A DNA stretch of 64,000 nt from Metaphire vulgaris (Eukaryota; Annelida; Clitellata; Crassiclitellata; Megascolecidae): assembly GCA_018105865.1 (NCBI GenBank), contig CM030841.1, forward strand, positions 10,313,182-10,377,181, in the 5' to 3' direction. The notes beneath the pieces are model-generated. The model saw only the letters and a program-made list of their open reading frames with translations. It made no database searches and was not told where the DNA came from. The position numbers and the translations under genes were made by a program. Positions within the stretch are counted from its first letter, which is position 1, and each line of letters begins with the position of its first letter. Shown here one piece after another: positions 1 to 10,200 of this stretch.

Positions 1-632
1 TCAGCAATCACAGGCATCATCAACTTGATCTGGGATGAGTACTCAATACGAATGTCAGAAGAATCAAGATATTTTGCCCTATTTGAACGATCGACAGTGA
101 CACGTCGGAAAATCATTCCTCCCCAACTGAAACACTGAAACCTACGCCATTCATGAACTAGGAAAATGTAGCTATCGTGTGTGTCATTCGTAGTAGGCAC
201 AGCGGCGATCTTCTGCTCGAACCCTGAGATAGCAGCGCAGTCCTTTGAGTCATGCTAGATTCCATGCGATAACGACGAGACTATGAACGCACCACAACTT
301 TAACCTGCCCGAGGGGAGAAGCCAGTCTGATGCGAACAGTTATAACCAACCTGTTGCAGTCTTGCAGTACCTCCTACTACAATGTATACCAGGTCTTCCC
401 CCCCATAAAAATCTCATCGAATTTACACGATTTGCACAAGTGTCCCTGGGCGGTCCGACCGGTGCAATTCAATGCAGCTACGCCACTGCAATCACGATGC
501 AACAGCAGTAAGCAGTCATTTTGAGTATTTTCCGATCTCTACTTAAAACCAATCTCCTTCAGTTAGCATTGCTCTGTCTTGCTGTTCCCACTGGTTGACC
601 TGTGAAATGACCTGGTCTTTTGCAAACGGCTT

Positions 633-633
<1 letters not shown>
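1..633. other. Unassigned non-coding DNA
   Basis: No open frame with recognisable protein character and no clear repeat structure on either strand. It ends at the start of an (ATA)n microsatellite. Confidence 0.4.
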
Positions 634-707
<74 letters not shown>

Positions 708-795
708 GGCTTTAAGTGGTTTTCAGGAGGATTTGCTCTGTGGGAGAACCATTGGCGTACCCTTCCAATCTAGTATCCTCTAGTATTGAAATAGA
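634..795 (-). mobile_element. LINE 3'-end fragment with (AAT)n tail
   Basis: An (ATA)n run (634-706) is followed by sequence reading aaggctttaagtggtttt, then a block around gtgggagaaccattg and ccaatctagtatcct. The same order (tttaaagtggtt, gtgtgagaaccactg, ccaatctaatatcct) ends the longer LINE copy at 24517-24600. This is therefore the extreme 3' end of the same non-LTR family in minus orientation, with the microsatellite as its tail. No coding part remains. Confidence 0.6.
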
Positions 796-1442
796 ATTTA
801 GATTTGAAGTACCATCGATTGATACCTTTACAGTATTATACCTGGTGCTATAGAAGTGCATAGTTTATTTTTTATCGTTATCTAGAGTCTACAGTGGCGT
901 GTTTATAAACGTTTGACTATGTTACTACTTTTGTATCAGAAGAAATGTCGAAGGACGGCAGCTCTAAACCTTCATTTCAATGACGATTCAGGCGGATTCA
1001 AATGTCTTCCAAGCCTCTTATAGTTAAAGAAGCCCGAGTGGAGGAATCGCCTGTAGCTTCAGACATGCTTAGCTGGCCTATCGTTAATCCTGACCGTCTA
1101 TCCCTATACTTTACGAAAGGTAACATCCGATAGGCCTACGCCCTCCTATACAGTACGGCAGAGGCGGCGGCGGCGGCTTTGAAGTTTCAACATTCTAAAT
1201 CGATGAGTTCATCTTTCGCGTCTTCTTCGCCTAAGCCTTTCCTCTTGTTACTGCCATTTTCCGAAACCCTCTACCCCCCCCCCCCTAATGGTCTTGCTTT
1301 TAAAGTGTTCCGTACGACGGACGCATCTGCCGCCATCTGGAGGCAGTTTTTGTGTCATTAATCCGTCGAACGATGGTTGGCGTCGGGTTTCGTCGCTAAG
1401 TTCTAAGCAGAAGGAACAACTCAATGCTATTTAGTCTGTATT

Positions 1443-1645
1443 CAGAGGCGTCTCTATAGGGGAACCCTTCGCTCCTCCCCCGGGGGGAGTGCCTTTGTTG
1501 GATACATGCATCCAGTGGCCCTTCCATCGGCCGGTGATATTACTTCCTTTATGTGTTGCTGATTTACAAAAAAATAGTTGGTTCCCTATGCTTAGAAGCT
1601 GCCACCATAACGCCCCCCACTCGCCAAATCCTGGAGCCGCCACTG
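1443..1645. mobile_element. MITE, GGCGGCTCC-type termini, copy 1
   Basis: The left end reads cagaggcgtctc and the right end cctggagccgccactg, imperfect terminal inverted repeats of the family seen intact at 56781-56966. The interior shares the 'ggttccctatgcttagaagctgccacc' stretch, matching 'ggcccccatgattagaagttgccacc' there. Flanking 8-mers tctgtatt and tctgcagc match at only 5 of 8, so this is an old copy. Confidence 0.6.
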
Positions 1646-2510
1646 TCTGCAGCTGGTGTAACGATCTCTACTCGCTTTGTACCAAAGATCTAACAGGCGG
1701 TAGCTTATATGAACTTCCAGACTACTGAAGTTTTGCGTTTAAGTCGTTAAAAGCGCATGTGCGAAACGTTAAGTAACGTGGAAAGTAAAATGAAAGATCG
1801 AATTTCTGCTTCGGGAGTTGCAATTATTGTTTCCCAGGAACTGCTAAGACACATCATAGACTTAATATAGCGAATAAACGTGGGCGATAGTCAATTTGAT
1901 TCGCATCAAGGAAGGGGATATACATTGAAATTTTAACCAAAGTGCCATGGCGTTGGCTGAATGAGACTATTTTGCGCACATCTCAATCACTTGGTCACTT
2001 TTGATAGCATATTTAGCCTTCGGAAGCATCAAGCAAATTTTGGAGAAATTTTGGGTTAACAAATGAATGCTACTCTCTAAAATCCCAATTTGCAAGACCA
2101 GTCAATCTTCGACTTGGCTTGTGCTTTCATTTTCACTTTTCAGCAGAATTTGAAATATCGCTGTGCGACGAAATAGACGTCAATTGGCGAGACGTCAATT
2201 GACTCATTTCAGAAGTTGTAGATATCAAATCTGTGCTCTATAAAGACTGATAATTAATTAATTGGTTGGTCATAAATAACTTTCCGCACAACTTAATTCT
2301 GGAGAATTTTCGCTCTGCTCTCCCTCATCGATATAGCATAATTCTACTCTAATGACTTCTCCTCAATTCGTAGTCTCACAGCACTGAACTTCACAAATGC
2401 TATATAGTCGTAGAATAGCTGTTTATTGCATTTAGCCTACTTCAAACGGCAGCATACTTAATACTGTGGGCTACATCTAACTTCGAAATATACTCTTAAT
2501 TTAAAACGAT
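1646..2510. other. Unassigned DNA left of the LTR element
   Basis: AT-rich sequence without a coding signal. The last four bases, cgat (2507-2510), form the left target-site duplication of the LTR retrotransposon. Confidence 0.4.
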
Positions 2511-3224
2511 TGTGATGGTATAATGTTAACAAGGAATAGTAACAGATTAGTTGGTAAGTAAGGATAGAATTAGCGGATAATTGCTAATAAGTGGTTTATG
2601 TGTGTGTTGATGCGTGGATGTGTGTTTTGTTTTCAGCCAATCAAAAGACGCTACTTCGGACGGTTCGAGACGCGGCAGCTTCTCATTGGTCGCGGGACTC
2701 AAGGATCGAACGTTGGGTTGTTGAAAGAGGAACGTTGAAAAGAAAGGGAACGAGAGCGGCGATCGTTGAGAAACTTCCGATCGAAAAAGCTGTTTTCTAG
2801 TCGTTTAAGATTGATTAAAATTAATACTTTGAAACGTATTAAACAGTGTTTTAGTGCGGAGTTCACAGCAGGAACTCACGCGTCGAGTTATCGTGGTTGA
2901 ACAGGGATTTTTGTCATTATTTGTTGACTTAGTTCAATCAGCTGTAGATTGTATTAGCGTCGTTAGATACGCGTCGCCAGGATTGTTTGCCACTTGAGCA
3001 TTTGAACGATTTTAATGGACTCTGAATATTAAGCCCATTTAATGGCAGCTATTGTTGAGAAGTTTTAATAGTTAGTTAAGATTAAATGTATTTTAAATAA
3101 GAAGTGAGATGTTGTAGTAAATGTAGTCGGTTTCGCCACTGAGTTAAGATACTCAATAGAAGAATTAAGTACCCTAGATCAGATAACGAGTACCCTTATA
3201 CAGTTTAGGTGGCGATCCGTCACA
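2511..3224 (+). repeat. 5' LTR of the Gmr1-like element
   Basis: 714 bp, starting tgtgatggta and ending gatccgtcaca, so the termini are TG..CA within a 4-bp inverted repeat. It matches 8798-9513 along its length. I see two one-base deletions relative to the 3' LTR: one fewer A in the run before gctgttttc and one fewer C in gtaccctag. It should carry the promoter and polyadenylation signals; I did not identify a convincing TATA box. Confidence 0.93.
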
Positions 3225-3527
3225 TGTGGGTAGGCTCAGGTCCGGTAGAGTTGAATCTAGTTGTAAGTTGTCGTCGCACAAGGATAAGCGGGCGACGCTG
3301 CTCCACTCCGTGTAGTAAGAAAAGCAGAATTTTAGGCTCTTTTATTTAATTAATTGAGGAGGCCTAGTGAATTTTAAGAGTGAAATAGGGTTTGAGTTTT
3401 GTCTCCCCGTTCATTGTAAGTAGTATCAGTAGTTTAAATTGATTATTACTGCTTTTGTGTTGAATATTGCTGTGTGTTTTGATTAGTTGTTTTGCATTGA
3501 ATTTGTATATTCTGCATAACTTTAAGT

Positions 3528-5543
3528 ATGGAAAACCCAGCACTCCCTGATGCATGGTCGGTTGAAGACATTTTATCTATGAATGTAGAAGACTTAAGGG
3601 AAAATTTGCTTTCAAAAGGGGTCGAAATGAGGGGTAACAAGGACCAATTGAGGGCAAAGCTGATTAAATTATGTGTGACAGGATTGGGTGAAGACAGACA
3701 GACAGATATTGAGAGTGTTGGCAGTAGGACTTCTCAAAATCCCAACCATACTCCAATAGAATCTGAGGCCATTGTCCTTAAGAAATTAGAGTTAGAGATG
3801 CGTAAGTTAGAACTTGATGCCCAGATTCAGCAAGCTCAAATTGATGCCCAGACCCAAACTCAAATTCAACAAGCTCAAATCCAGTCCAATGAGAAGATTG
3901 AGTTGCATAAGTTGACCTTGCAAAGTGAGTCAGTAAGTAGTGATAGGACTAGTGCAGGTAGTCCTGATAAAGCTAGTGAAAATGCTAGGAAAGCACTCCC
4001 TAGGTTTAATGAGAGTACAGATATTGACTCCTACTTGACTCTGTTCGAACGAACAATGCTGAACTTCCAGATTGAGAAAAATAAATGGCCTGCTATGCTT
4101 CAAACGCAGATAAGTGGTAAGATCTTAAAAGTCTTTGTAGAACTGACTGCTGAGCAGGTCCAAGACTATGACTGTATCAAAGAAGCCATCCTAAATATGT
4201 TTCAGTTAGTTCCCGAAGCGTATAGATTAAAGTTCAGGCAGCTCAACAAGGACCAATCTGAAACGTATACACATTTTGCAACTAGGTTAAATTGGCCTTT
4301 CCAGAGATTTTTGCTTGGTCATAAAGCCCAAGATGACCCAGAAAAATCAAAGAATTGTTTAAAATGGAACAATTTTTGAACAAAGTAACTGATAATGTTC
4401 TGAAAACTTGGCTTATGGACAAACAAGCCAATTCACTTGTTGAATTAGCTAGATTTGCTGATCAGTTTGTTGCTATTCACAGAAACTATTCAAATAGCAG
4501 TGACACATACAACAGACACAAGTTTGCTCCAAATGCATATAGACATGAGCACAATGCAACCCAATCAAATAGATACAACACTGATAGAAAATGCCAACAG
4601 TTGCACTAATTGGAGATATCAATTAAATCAAAATGTCACTTCTAAGACATTGCCAGATGAAAATAATGCCAATTTGAGAAATTTTCCACATTCCAATACA
4701 CAGGGGAGGAACTCAAATTTCAGGAGTGGTAAAAATGGGCTGCCCTCAACCCAGAAATGTGCATTCTGCCATAGGAAGGGACATGGTTTAGACCAATGTT
4801 TTGCTTTAAAACGACAGAGAAATGAGAAGGCAAATTTTGAGCCAGGCTCAAATTTTGCTGGTCCAAATGTAAACTTTGTGCAACAAGTTACACATAGTTT
4901 GGACACAGTACCAATCAGCTTCAGACCCTATTGTTCCCAAGCTACAATTGTAAATGCAGACAAACAAACAAGACAAATTATTTCCTTTCGTGACACAGGT
5001 TCATCACAGACTTTAATCAGTAAAGAACGAATAAATCCTGATGAATACAAAGATACAGGCGAATGTCGTTTGATCAAAGGTATAACTGGGGATGTTATCC
5101 AAATTCCTTTGGTGTTGGTTAACCTTGATTGTGTTTTTCATCGTGGAGAAGTGTTGTGTGGTCTCATCGATCAATTACCCCATTCGATTGATGTTTTGAT
5201 TGGAGCTGATGTGGATTGTCGAGTTGATGAGGAACCCATGGATTCGTGTGTGGTGACTCGGGCTAAAATCAAATCATTAATTGATCTTGAGAAAGATTCA
5301 TTAGATAAGAAAGCAGAGGTCACATATAATCCAGATGATTATTATAATTTTGATTTTAATTTAGAGAGTCTGTTTGAGGAAGACTTATTGGGGTCTACTG
5401 TGAATTCACAGTGTGTTGATGCTGATGATGTAGCTCCAAGTACTGTTGATGAGGAGGTTGTTTTTGATGAGTCGTGTGACTCCAGTGGTGTCCAGGACCC
5501 ACATGGTTTTTCTGATGATGTTGTTGTTGGTGGGGTTCCATGA
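3528..5543 (+). pseudogene. gag: gag-protease reading frame of the LTR element, frame-disrupted
   Basis: It starts at an ATG 304 bp inside the 5' LTR. Residues about 20-48 look like a SAP domain (VEDLRENLLSKGVEMRGNK and following). They are followed by a Q/E-rich predicted coiled coil (residues about 80-130) and a capsid-like region from about LPRFNESTDIDSYL. Further down are a CCHC zinc knuckle (CAFCHRKGHGLDQC, near 4758-4800) and a retroviral-type aspartic protease motif (FRDTGSSQTL, near 4990-5015). The gag sequence leaves the first frame near 4340-4380, runs in another frame to about 4600, then returns to the first. This looks like two compensating one-base indels. The frame stops with TGA at 5541-5543, in the same frame as the downstream pol. 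Given the near-identical LTRs, the breaks are recent or sequencing errors. Confidence 0.85.
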
Positions 5544-5618
5544 GGTTGAATCGCCCAGTAGTTCCACAGGTTTTTCCTAATGATGTTGTTGGTGGTTCAG
5601 GGATGTTGAATTGAAGTG

Positions 5619-5700
5619 GTTTATTGAATTGCCCAGTGGTTTGTTGAATCGGCCAAGTGTTTTATTGAATGCCAAGTGGTTTGTTGAATCGTCCAAGTGG
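5619..5700 (+). repeat. 20-bp tandem repeat between protease and integrase
   Basis: About four units of roughly gtttgttgaatcggccaagt sit just before the integrase frame. The units carry in-frame stops, so they separate gag-PR from pol although both lie in the same frame. A second imperfect duplication (tttttcctaatgatgttgttggtgg) lies just upstream. Confidence 0.75.
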
Positions 5701-5708
5701 GTCATGCG

Positions 5709-8495
5709 ATGAATTTATTGGGAAAGAGTTGTCTTTTGTCCCATGATGACCTAGTTAGGTTGCAACAGACTGATGAGAGTCTGAAGATGTTATTTAATGA
5801 AGTTGTCCTGTTTGATACTCCAGGGCATAAAATCTCATACTGTGTGTATGATGGCCTGTTAGTAAGGAGATTTGTGGAATCTGAGTGTCCACAGGAGGCG
5901 GATTTAGGTCTTTTGCAGATCGTTGCCCCAGTCCAAATCCGTAGGCGGCTTTTAGAATTGTCACATGACATTCCGGCATCCGGACACCTCGGCATGCTAA
6001 AGACCAAACAAAGAATAATTAAACATTTTTACTGGCCATCTATCAATAAAGACATTAAAGATTACGTTCGCACATGCGACATATGTCAGAAACTAAATAA
6101 GAACAAATATAATAGCATTGCCAAATTGCAAAGTTTACCCATCATGAACAATGCGTTTGATCGGGTAGCAATAGACGTTGTAGGGCCATTACCCGTGTGC
6201 AGTAAATCAGGCAACAGGTGGTTGCTTACAGTAATGGACTTGTGCACTCATTATCCCGAAGCCATCCCCATTCCCGCCCATAAAGCAGAAATTGTTTGTA
6301 AAGTTTTGACAGATGTTTTTGCTCGGTGCGGATTTCCAAAAGAAATCCTGACTGATCAAGGCCGAGAGTTCATGTCTGACGTCATGCAACATTTTCTCGA
6401 TCAGTGTGCCATTAAACATGTGAAAATATCTGCTTACCATCCACAGTCAAACAGTTGTCTTGAAAGATTTCATTTTACCCTTAAGCAGATGATTAGAGCA
6501 GTGAAGGCTGACTCTACCATTGAATGGGATGAACTGATTCCATGGGTACTTTTTGCCTACAGGGAAGTACCAATTGAAGGGTTAGGGTTTTCAAGTTTTG
6601 ACTTGTTATATGGGAGACAAGTTAATTCACCTTTGTCCCTACTTAAGGACCAGTGGTTCGAGAAATCGGATACTATCGAACAAATTAAGAAGGTTCATGT
6701 TTCTGAATTTGTTATCACCTTAAGAGAGAAAATTCGATTCTCTATCGACATGGCAAATAAGTTGTATGCCCAGCAGCAACAGAAAATAAAAGGTTACTAC
6801 GACAGAAAAGCTGTCGATGTCGACTTTAAACCAGGGCAATTAGTGTTAGTGTGGCTGCCTAGAGATGGCAAACCCCTTTCTGCAGCTTATCATGGGCCAT
6901 ATAAAATAGTGAAAAAAGTTGGCCAACTTGACTATGTGATTGCCACACCTGATAAAAGAAATCAGACTCGTTTATGCCATGTCAATCTTCTAAAGCCATA
7001 TTTTAGCAGAGATAATCCTGAGCATGCCAAAACTTCTGTTGAAACTGTTAATACAGTAGAAATAACACAGAAAGTCCAGTGTTCTTTTGAAGAACTGGTA
7101 CTGGACAAAGTAAAACATTTGGGGTCAGGTCTTGCCGAAGAATTGAAATCTCTAATTGTGCAACATGAGCAAGTGTTTAGCAACAAACCGGGGAAGACTG
7201 ATCTGATTTCCCATAAGATAAACCTTAAACCAGAGGCCAAACCTTCATACTTTTCACCTTATAGGTTAAGCCCCGAGAAGACAAAATTTGTCAATGAACA
7301 GGTGAAACAGTTGCTAGATGATGGAATAATTGAGCCCAGTGACAGTCCCTGGGGAGCACCTGTTGTGGTCGTCCCAAAAGCTGACGGATCGTTACGTTTA
7401 TGTACGGATCTGCGGAAATTAAATGACCAAACTATTCCAGATCCTTTTCCCATGCCTAGGATAGAGCAACTCATTGATAAAGTAGGCCGCAGCAAATACC
7501 TGACCAAAGTCGACATGACTTGCGGCTATTGGCAAATCCAAATGCACCCAGAATCGATACCGCTGACTGGTTTCGTGACCCAAAACGGCCATTTTCATTG
7601 GAAATATATGCCTTTTGGATGTAGAAATGCCCCTGCAACCTTCTCTAGATTAGTTAAAAAGGTATTGTGCGGCTTAGAAGAGTTCGCAGATGCGTACTTA
7701 GATGATATTATCATCTTTAGTAACTCCTGGGACGAGCACCTGCACCATCTTAACCTTGTGTTAAATAAAATTGGTAGGGCAGGGTTGACATTAAAGCTGA
7801 GCAAATGTGAGTTTGCTAATGCCCAGATAGATTATCTAGGACACCGTGTTGGCTTAGGTCAAGTCCAGCCTTTGCAACACAAGATAACCTCCATCCAGAA
7901 ATTTCCCAGACCAAACACTAGAAAGCAGTTGCAATCTTTTCTAGGCGTCTGCGGCTATTTTCGCAAATTTTTGCCTCATTATGCGCATTTATCGATCGCA
8001 TTGACTAACCTTCTTAAGAAACATGTGAAATTTCATTGGACAGTGGAGGCTGAGAATGCCTTTATAGATATTAAGTCGAGACTAGCGTCCCGGCCAATTC
8101 TTAAGACGCCAGATTTCACTCGACCATTTTCAGTTGCTGTGGATGCAAGCGACCAGGCGATAGGTGCGGTACTTTTTCAAGTTCATGAAAATATTGAGCA
8201 TCCGGTTTGCTATTATAGCAGGAAGTTGAATATACATGAGCGAAGATATGCGACCGTTGAGAAGGAAGCATTAGCTCTTGTGTCTGCGGTCAGAACTTTT
8301 AGTGTGTATTTCGGTACTCAAAAGACAGTGATATACTCTGACCACAGCCCGCTTATGTTCATCCACAAGATGGGTAGGCATAACGCCAAGCTGTTGCGTT
8401 GGTCTTTAGAGTTGCAACAGTATTCTCTTGAGATAAAACACAGACCAGGTAAAGACAATTTACTGCCTGATATTCTGAGCAGACCATCAGAATAG
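5709..8495 (+). CDS. pol: pol polyprotein: integrase, reverse transcriptase, RNase H
   Basis: Uninterrupted frame of about 928 residues from the first ATG. Order of domains: integrase zinc-binding HHCC (residues about 93-127, ending CDICQ); catalytic core with D (VAIDVVGPLP, ~155), D (LTDQGREF, ~215) and E (SNSCLERF, ~250); GPY/F-type C-terminal motif (YHGPYKI, ~393). Reverse transcriptase follows (~517-707, with SPWGAPVVVVPKADGS and the catalytic YLDDIIIFS near 663). RNase H ends it (~806-924, with VAVDASDQAIGAVLF, the conserved E in VEKEALAL and the D in YSDHSPL). All catalytic residues I could look for are present. The frame stops at TAG 8493-8495. The integrase-first order is the notable feature. 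An earlier in-frame GTG at 5697 is possible but less likely as a start. How it is translated past the upstream stops is unclear. Confidence 0.93.
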   Translation: MNLLGKSCLLSHDDLVRLQQTDESLKMLFNEVVLFDTPGHKISYCVYDGLLVRRFVESECPQEADLGLLQIVAPVQIRRRLLELSHDIPASGHLGMLKTKQRIIKHFYWPSINKDIKDYVRTCDICQKLNKNKYNSIAKLQSLPIMNNAFDRVAIDVVGPLPVCSKSGNRWLLTVMDLCTHYPEAIPIPAHKAEIVCKVLTDVFARCGFPKEILTDQGREFMSDVMQHFLDQCAIKHVKISAYHPQSNSCLERFHFTLKQMIRAVKADSTIEWDELIPWVLFAYREVPIEGLGFSSFDLLYGRQVNSPLSLLKDQWFEKSDTIEQIKKVHVSEFVITLREKIRFSIDMANKLYAQQQQKIKGYYDRKAVDVDFKPGQLVLVWLPRDGKPLSAAYHGPYKIVKKVGQLDYVIATPDKRNQTRLCHVNLLKPYFSRDNPEHAKTSVETVNTVEITQKVQCSFEELVLDKVKHLGSGLAEELKSLIVQHEQVFSNKPGKTDLISHKINLKPEAKPSYFSPYRLSPEKTKFVNEQVKQLLDDGIIEPSDSPWGAPVVVVPKADGSLRLCTDLRKLNDQTIPDPFPMPRIEQLIDKVGRSKYLTKVDMTCGYWQIQMHPESIPLTGFVTQNGHFHWKYMPFGCRNAPATFSRLVKKVLCGLEEFADAYLDDIIIFSNSWDEHLHHLNLVLNKIGRAGLTLKLSKCEFANAQIDYLGHRVGLGQVQPLQHKITSIQKFPRPNTRKQLQSFLGVCGYFRKFLPHYAHLSIALTNLLKKHVKFHWTVEAENAFIDIKSRLASRPILKTPDFTRPFSVAVDASDQAIGAVLFQVHENIEHPVCYYSRKLNIHERRYATVEKEALALVSAVRTFSVYFGTQKTVIYSDHSPLMFIHKMGRHNAKLLRWSLELQQYSLEIKHRPGKDNLLPDILSRPSE

Positions 8496-8797
8496 GTAGG
8501 ATAAGTAACTAGTTTAGGCGTTGTAAGTAAGTGTTGGAAGTAAAAATAGAATGTAAGTGTTACTGTAGCTTAAGCTAAGTTAGGATAGTTTTGTGATATA
8601 ACCACTTAGATAGCATAATTTTTGCAGTTGTTCTCAGTGGTTGGTTCTTGTTTATTCCTTTGTAATATTAATTCCATTTTGGATAAGTTGAAATTGGTGT
8701 AAGCCAAAGTTTGCTTCGCAATTTCCTTTTGATGTCGTCACAGCCACTGCATCTGAGTTGACGTGGTAATCCACCACGTAGGCTCGAGTGCTAGGGG
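8496..8797. other. 3' untranslated part of the LTR element
   Basis: About 300 bp between the pol stop and the 3' LTR. There is no envelope-like frame, so the element is a retrotransposon rather than an errantivirus-like form. Confidence 0.7.
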
Positions 8798-9513
8798 TGT
8801 GATGGTATAATGTTAACAAGGAATAGTAACAGATTAGTTGGTAAGTAAGGATAGAATTAGCGGATAATTGCTAATAAGTGGTTTATGTGTGTGTTGATGC
8901 GTGGATGTGTGTTTTGTTTTCAGCCAATCAAAAGACGCTACTTCGGACGGTTCGAGACGCGGCAGCTTCTCATTGGTCGCGGGACTCAAGGATCGAACGT
9001 TGGGTTGTTGAAAGAGGAACGTTGAAAAGAAAGGGAACGAGAGCGGCGATCGTTGAGAAACTTCCGATCGAAAAAAGCTGTTTTCTAGTCGTTTAAGATT
9101 GATTAAAATTAATACTTTGAAACGTATTAAACAGTGTTTTAGTGCGGAGTTCACAGCAGGAACTCACGCGTCGAGTTATCGTGGTTGAACAGGGATTTTT
9201 GTCATTATTTGTTGACTTAGTTCAATCAGCTGTAGATTGTATTAGCGTCGTTAGATACGCGTCGCCAGGATTGTTTGCCACTTGAGCATTTGAACGATTT
9301 TAATGGACTCTGAATATTAAGCCCATTTAATGGCAGCTATTGTTGAGAAGTTTTAATAGTTAGTTAAGATTAAATGTATTTTAAATAAGAAGTGAGATGT
9401 TGTAGTAAATGTAGTCGGTTTCGCCACTGAGTTAAGATACTCAATAGAAGAATTAAGTACCCCTAGATCAGATAACGAGTACCCTTATACAGTTTAGGTG
9501 GCGATCCGTCACA
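8798..9513 (+). repeat. 3' LTR of the Gmr1-like element
   Basis: 716 bp, collinear with 2511-3224 apart from two one-base indels. It ends gtcaca and is followed by the cgat target duplication. Confidence 0.93.
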
Positions 9514-9967
9514 CGATATTAAGATAAATTATCTCATAGCGTTATGAATTTTCGAAGACAATTCAACATTCACATTAAAATGCATTCAAACTGAATATTT
9601 CGCGTGAACAATATTTAATATTAAATTTTCCTGCTATGGATCTGCGCTTGAAGCAGAAACAAAGTCCGGTTGTGAACAGATCTAAAATTACTACGGCAAC
9701 AACTCAGTCTAAAGGAAAACTGACTTAAAGACGCAGAAATATTGTCAAATAAAGCAATAGCCCATGAAATTCTTTTGCTGATACAGCCTGCGTTGTCAAT
9801 CAACAGACTGGTTTCATCTGTTCGCATTTTTAGCTGAATTTGATGGAAGCTGTGTACAATTGACAATAGTTGAATAATTATTGACGTATTGACGTATTAG
9901 ATGTCCAGAAAGCGGTTTTGTTCCCGCTTGTCACTTACGTAAAGAATAAATGAAAGGCGGCAAAGAT

Positions 9968-9969
<2 letters not shown>

Positions 9970-10029
<60 letters not shown>

Positions 10030-10099
10030 TAGAAAGAGAGAGAAAGAGAGAGACAGAGACAAAGACATAGACAAAGACATAGACAAAACAAAGACAGAG

Positions 10100-10138
<39 letters not shown>

Positions 10139-10200
10139 GACAGAGAGAGAGACAGAGACACAGAGACACAGAGAGAGACAGACAGACTCAAGTTGCAGAG
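9970..10200. repeat. (GA)n / GACA-rich simple repeat
   Basis: A long purine-rich run of GA, GACA and AGAC units. The long serine-leucine or arginine-glutamate frames across it are artefacts of low complexity. Confidence 0.9.

Larger units (their letters stand above)
2511..9513 (+). mobile_element. Gmr1-like Ty3/gypsy LTR retrotransposon (gag-PR-IN-RT-RH)
   Basis: A full-length element about 7.0 kb long, bounded by direct LTRs that start TGTG and end CACA and flanked by the 4-bp duplication cgat (2507-2510 and 9514-9517). Inside are gag with a zinc knuckle, an aspartic protease, an integrase, a reverse transcriptase and RNase H. The integrase lies before the reverse transcriptase, as in Ty1/copia. 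However, the integrase HHCC, D,D-E and GPY/F motifs and the YLDD reverse transcriptase are Ty3/gypsy in character. Known family: this combination defines Gmr1-like elements, described from cod and other deuterostomes. The LTRs differ by only two single-base indels that I can see, so the insertion is recent. The start of the internal region (3225 on) does not give a primer-binding site I can assign to a particular tRNA; the polypurine tract before the 3' LTR is at most the short agggg at 8793-8797. Confidence 0.88.
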
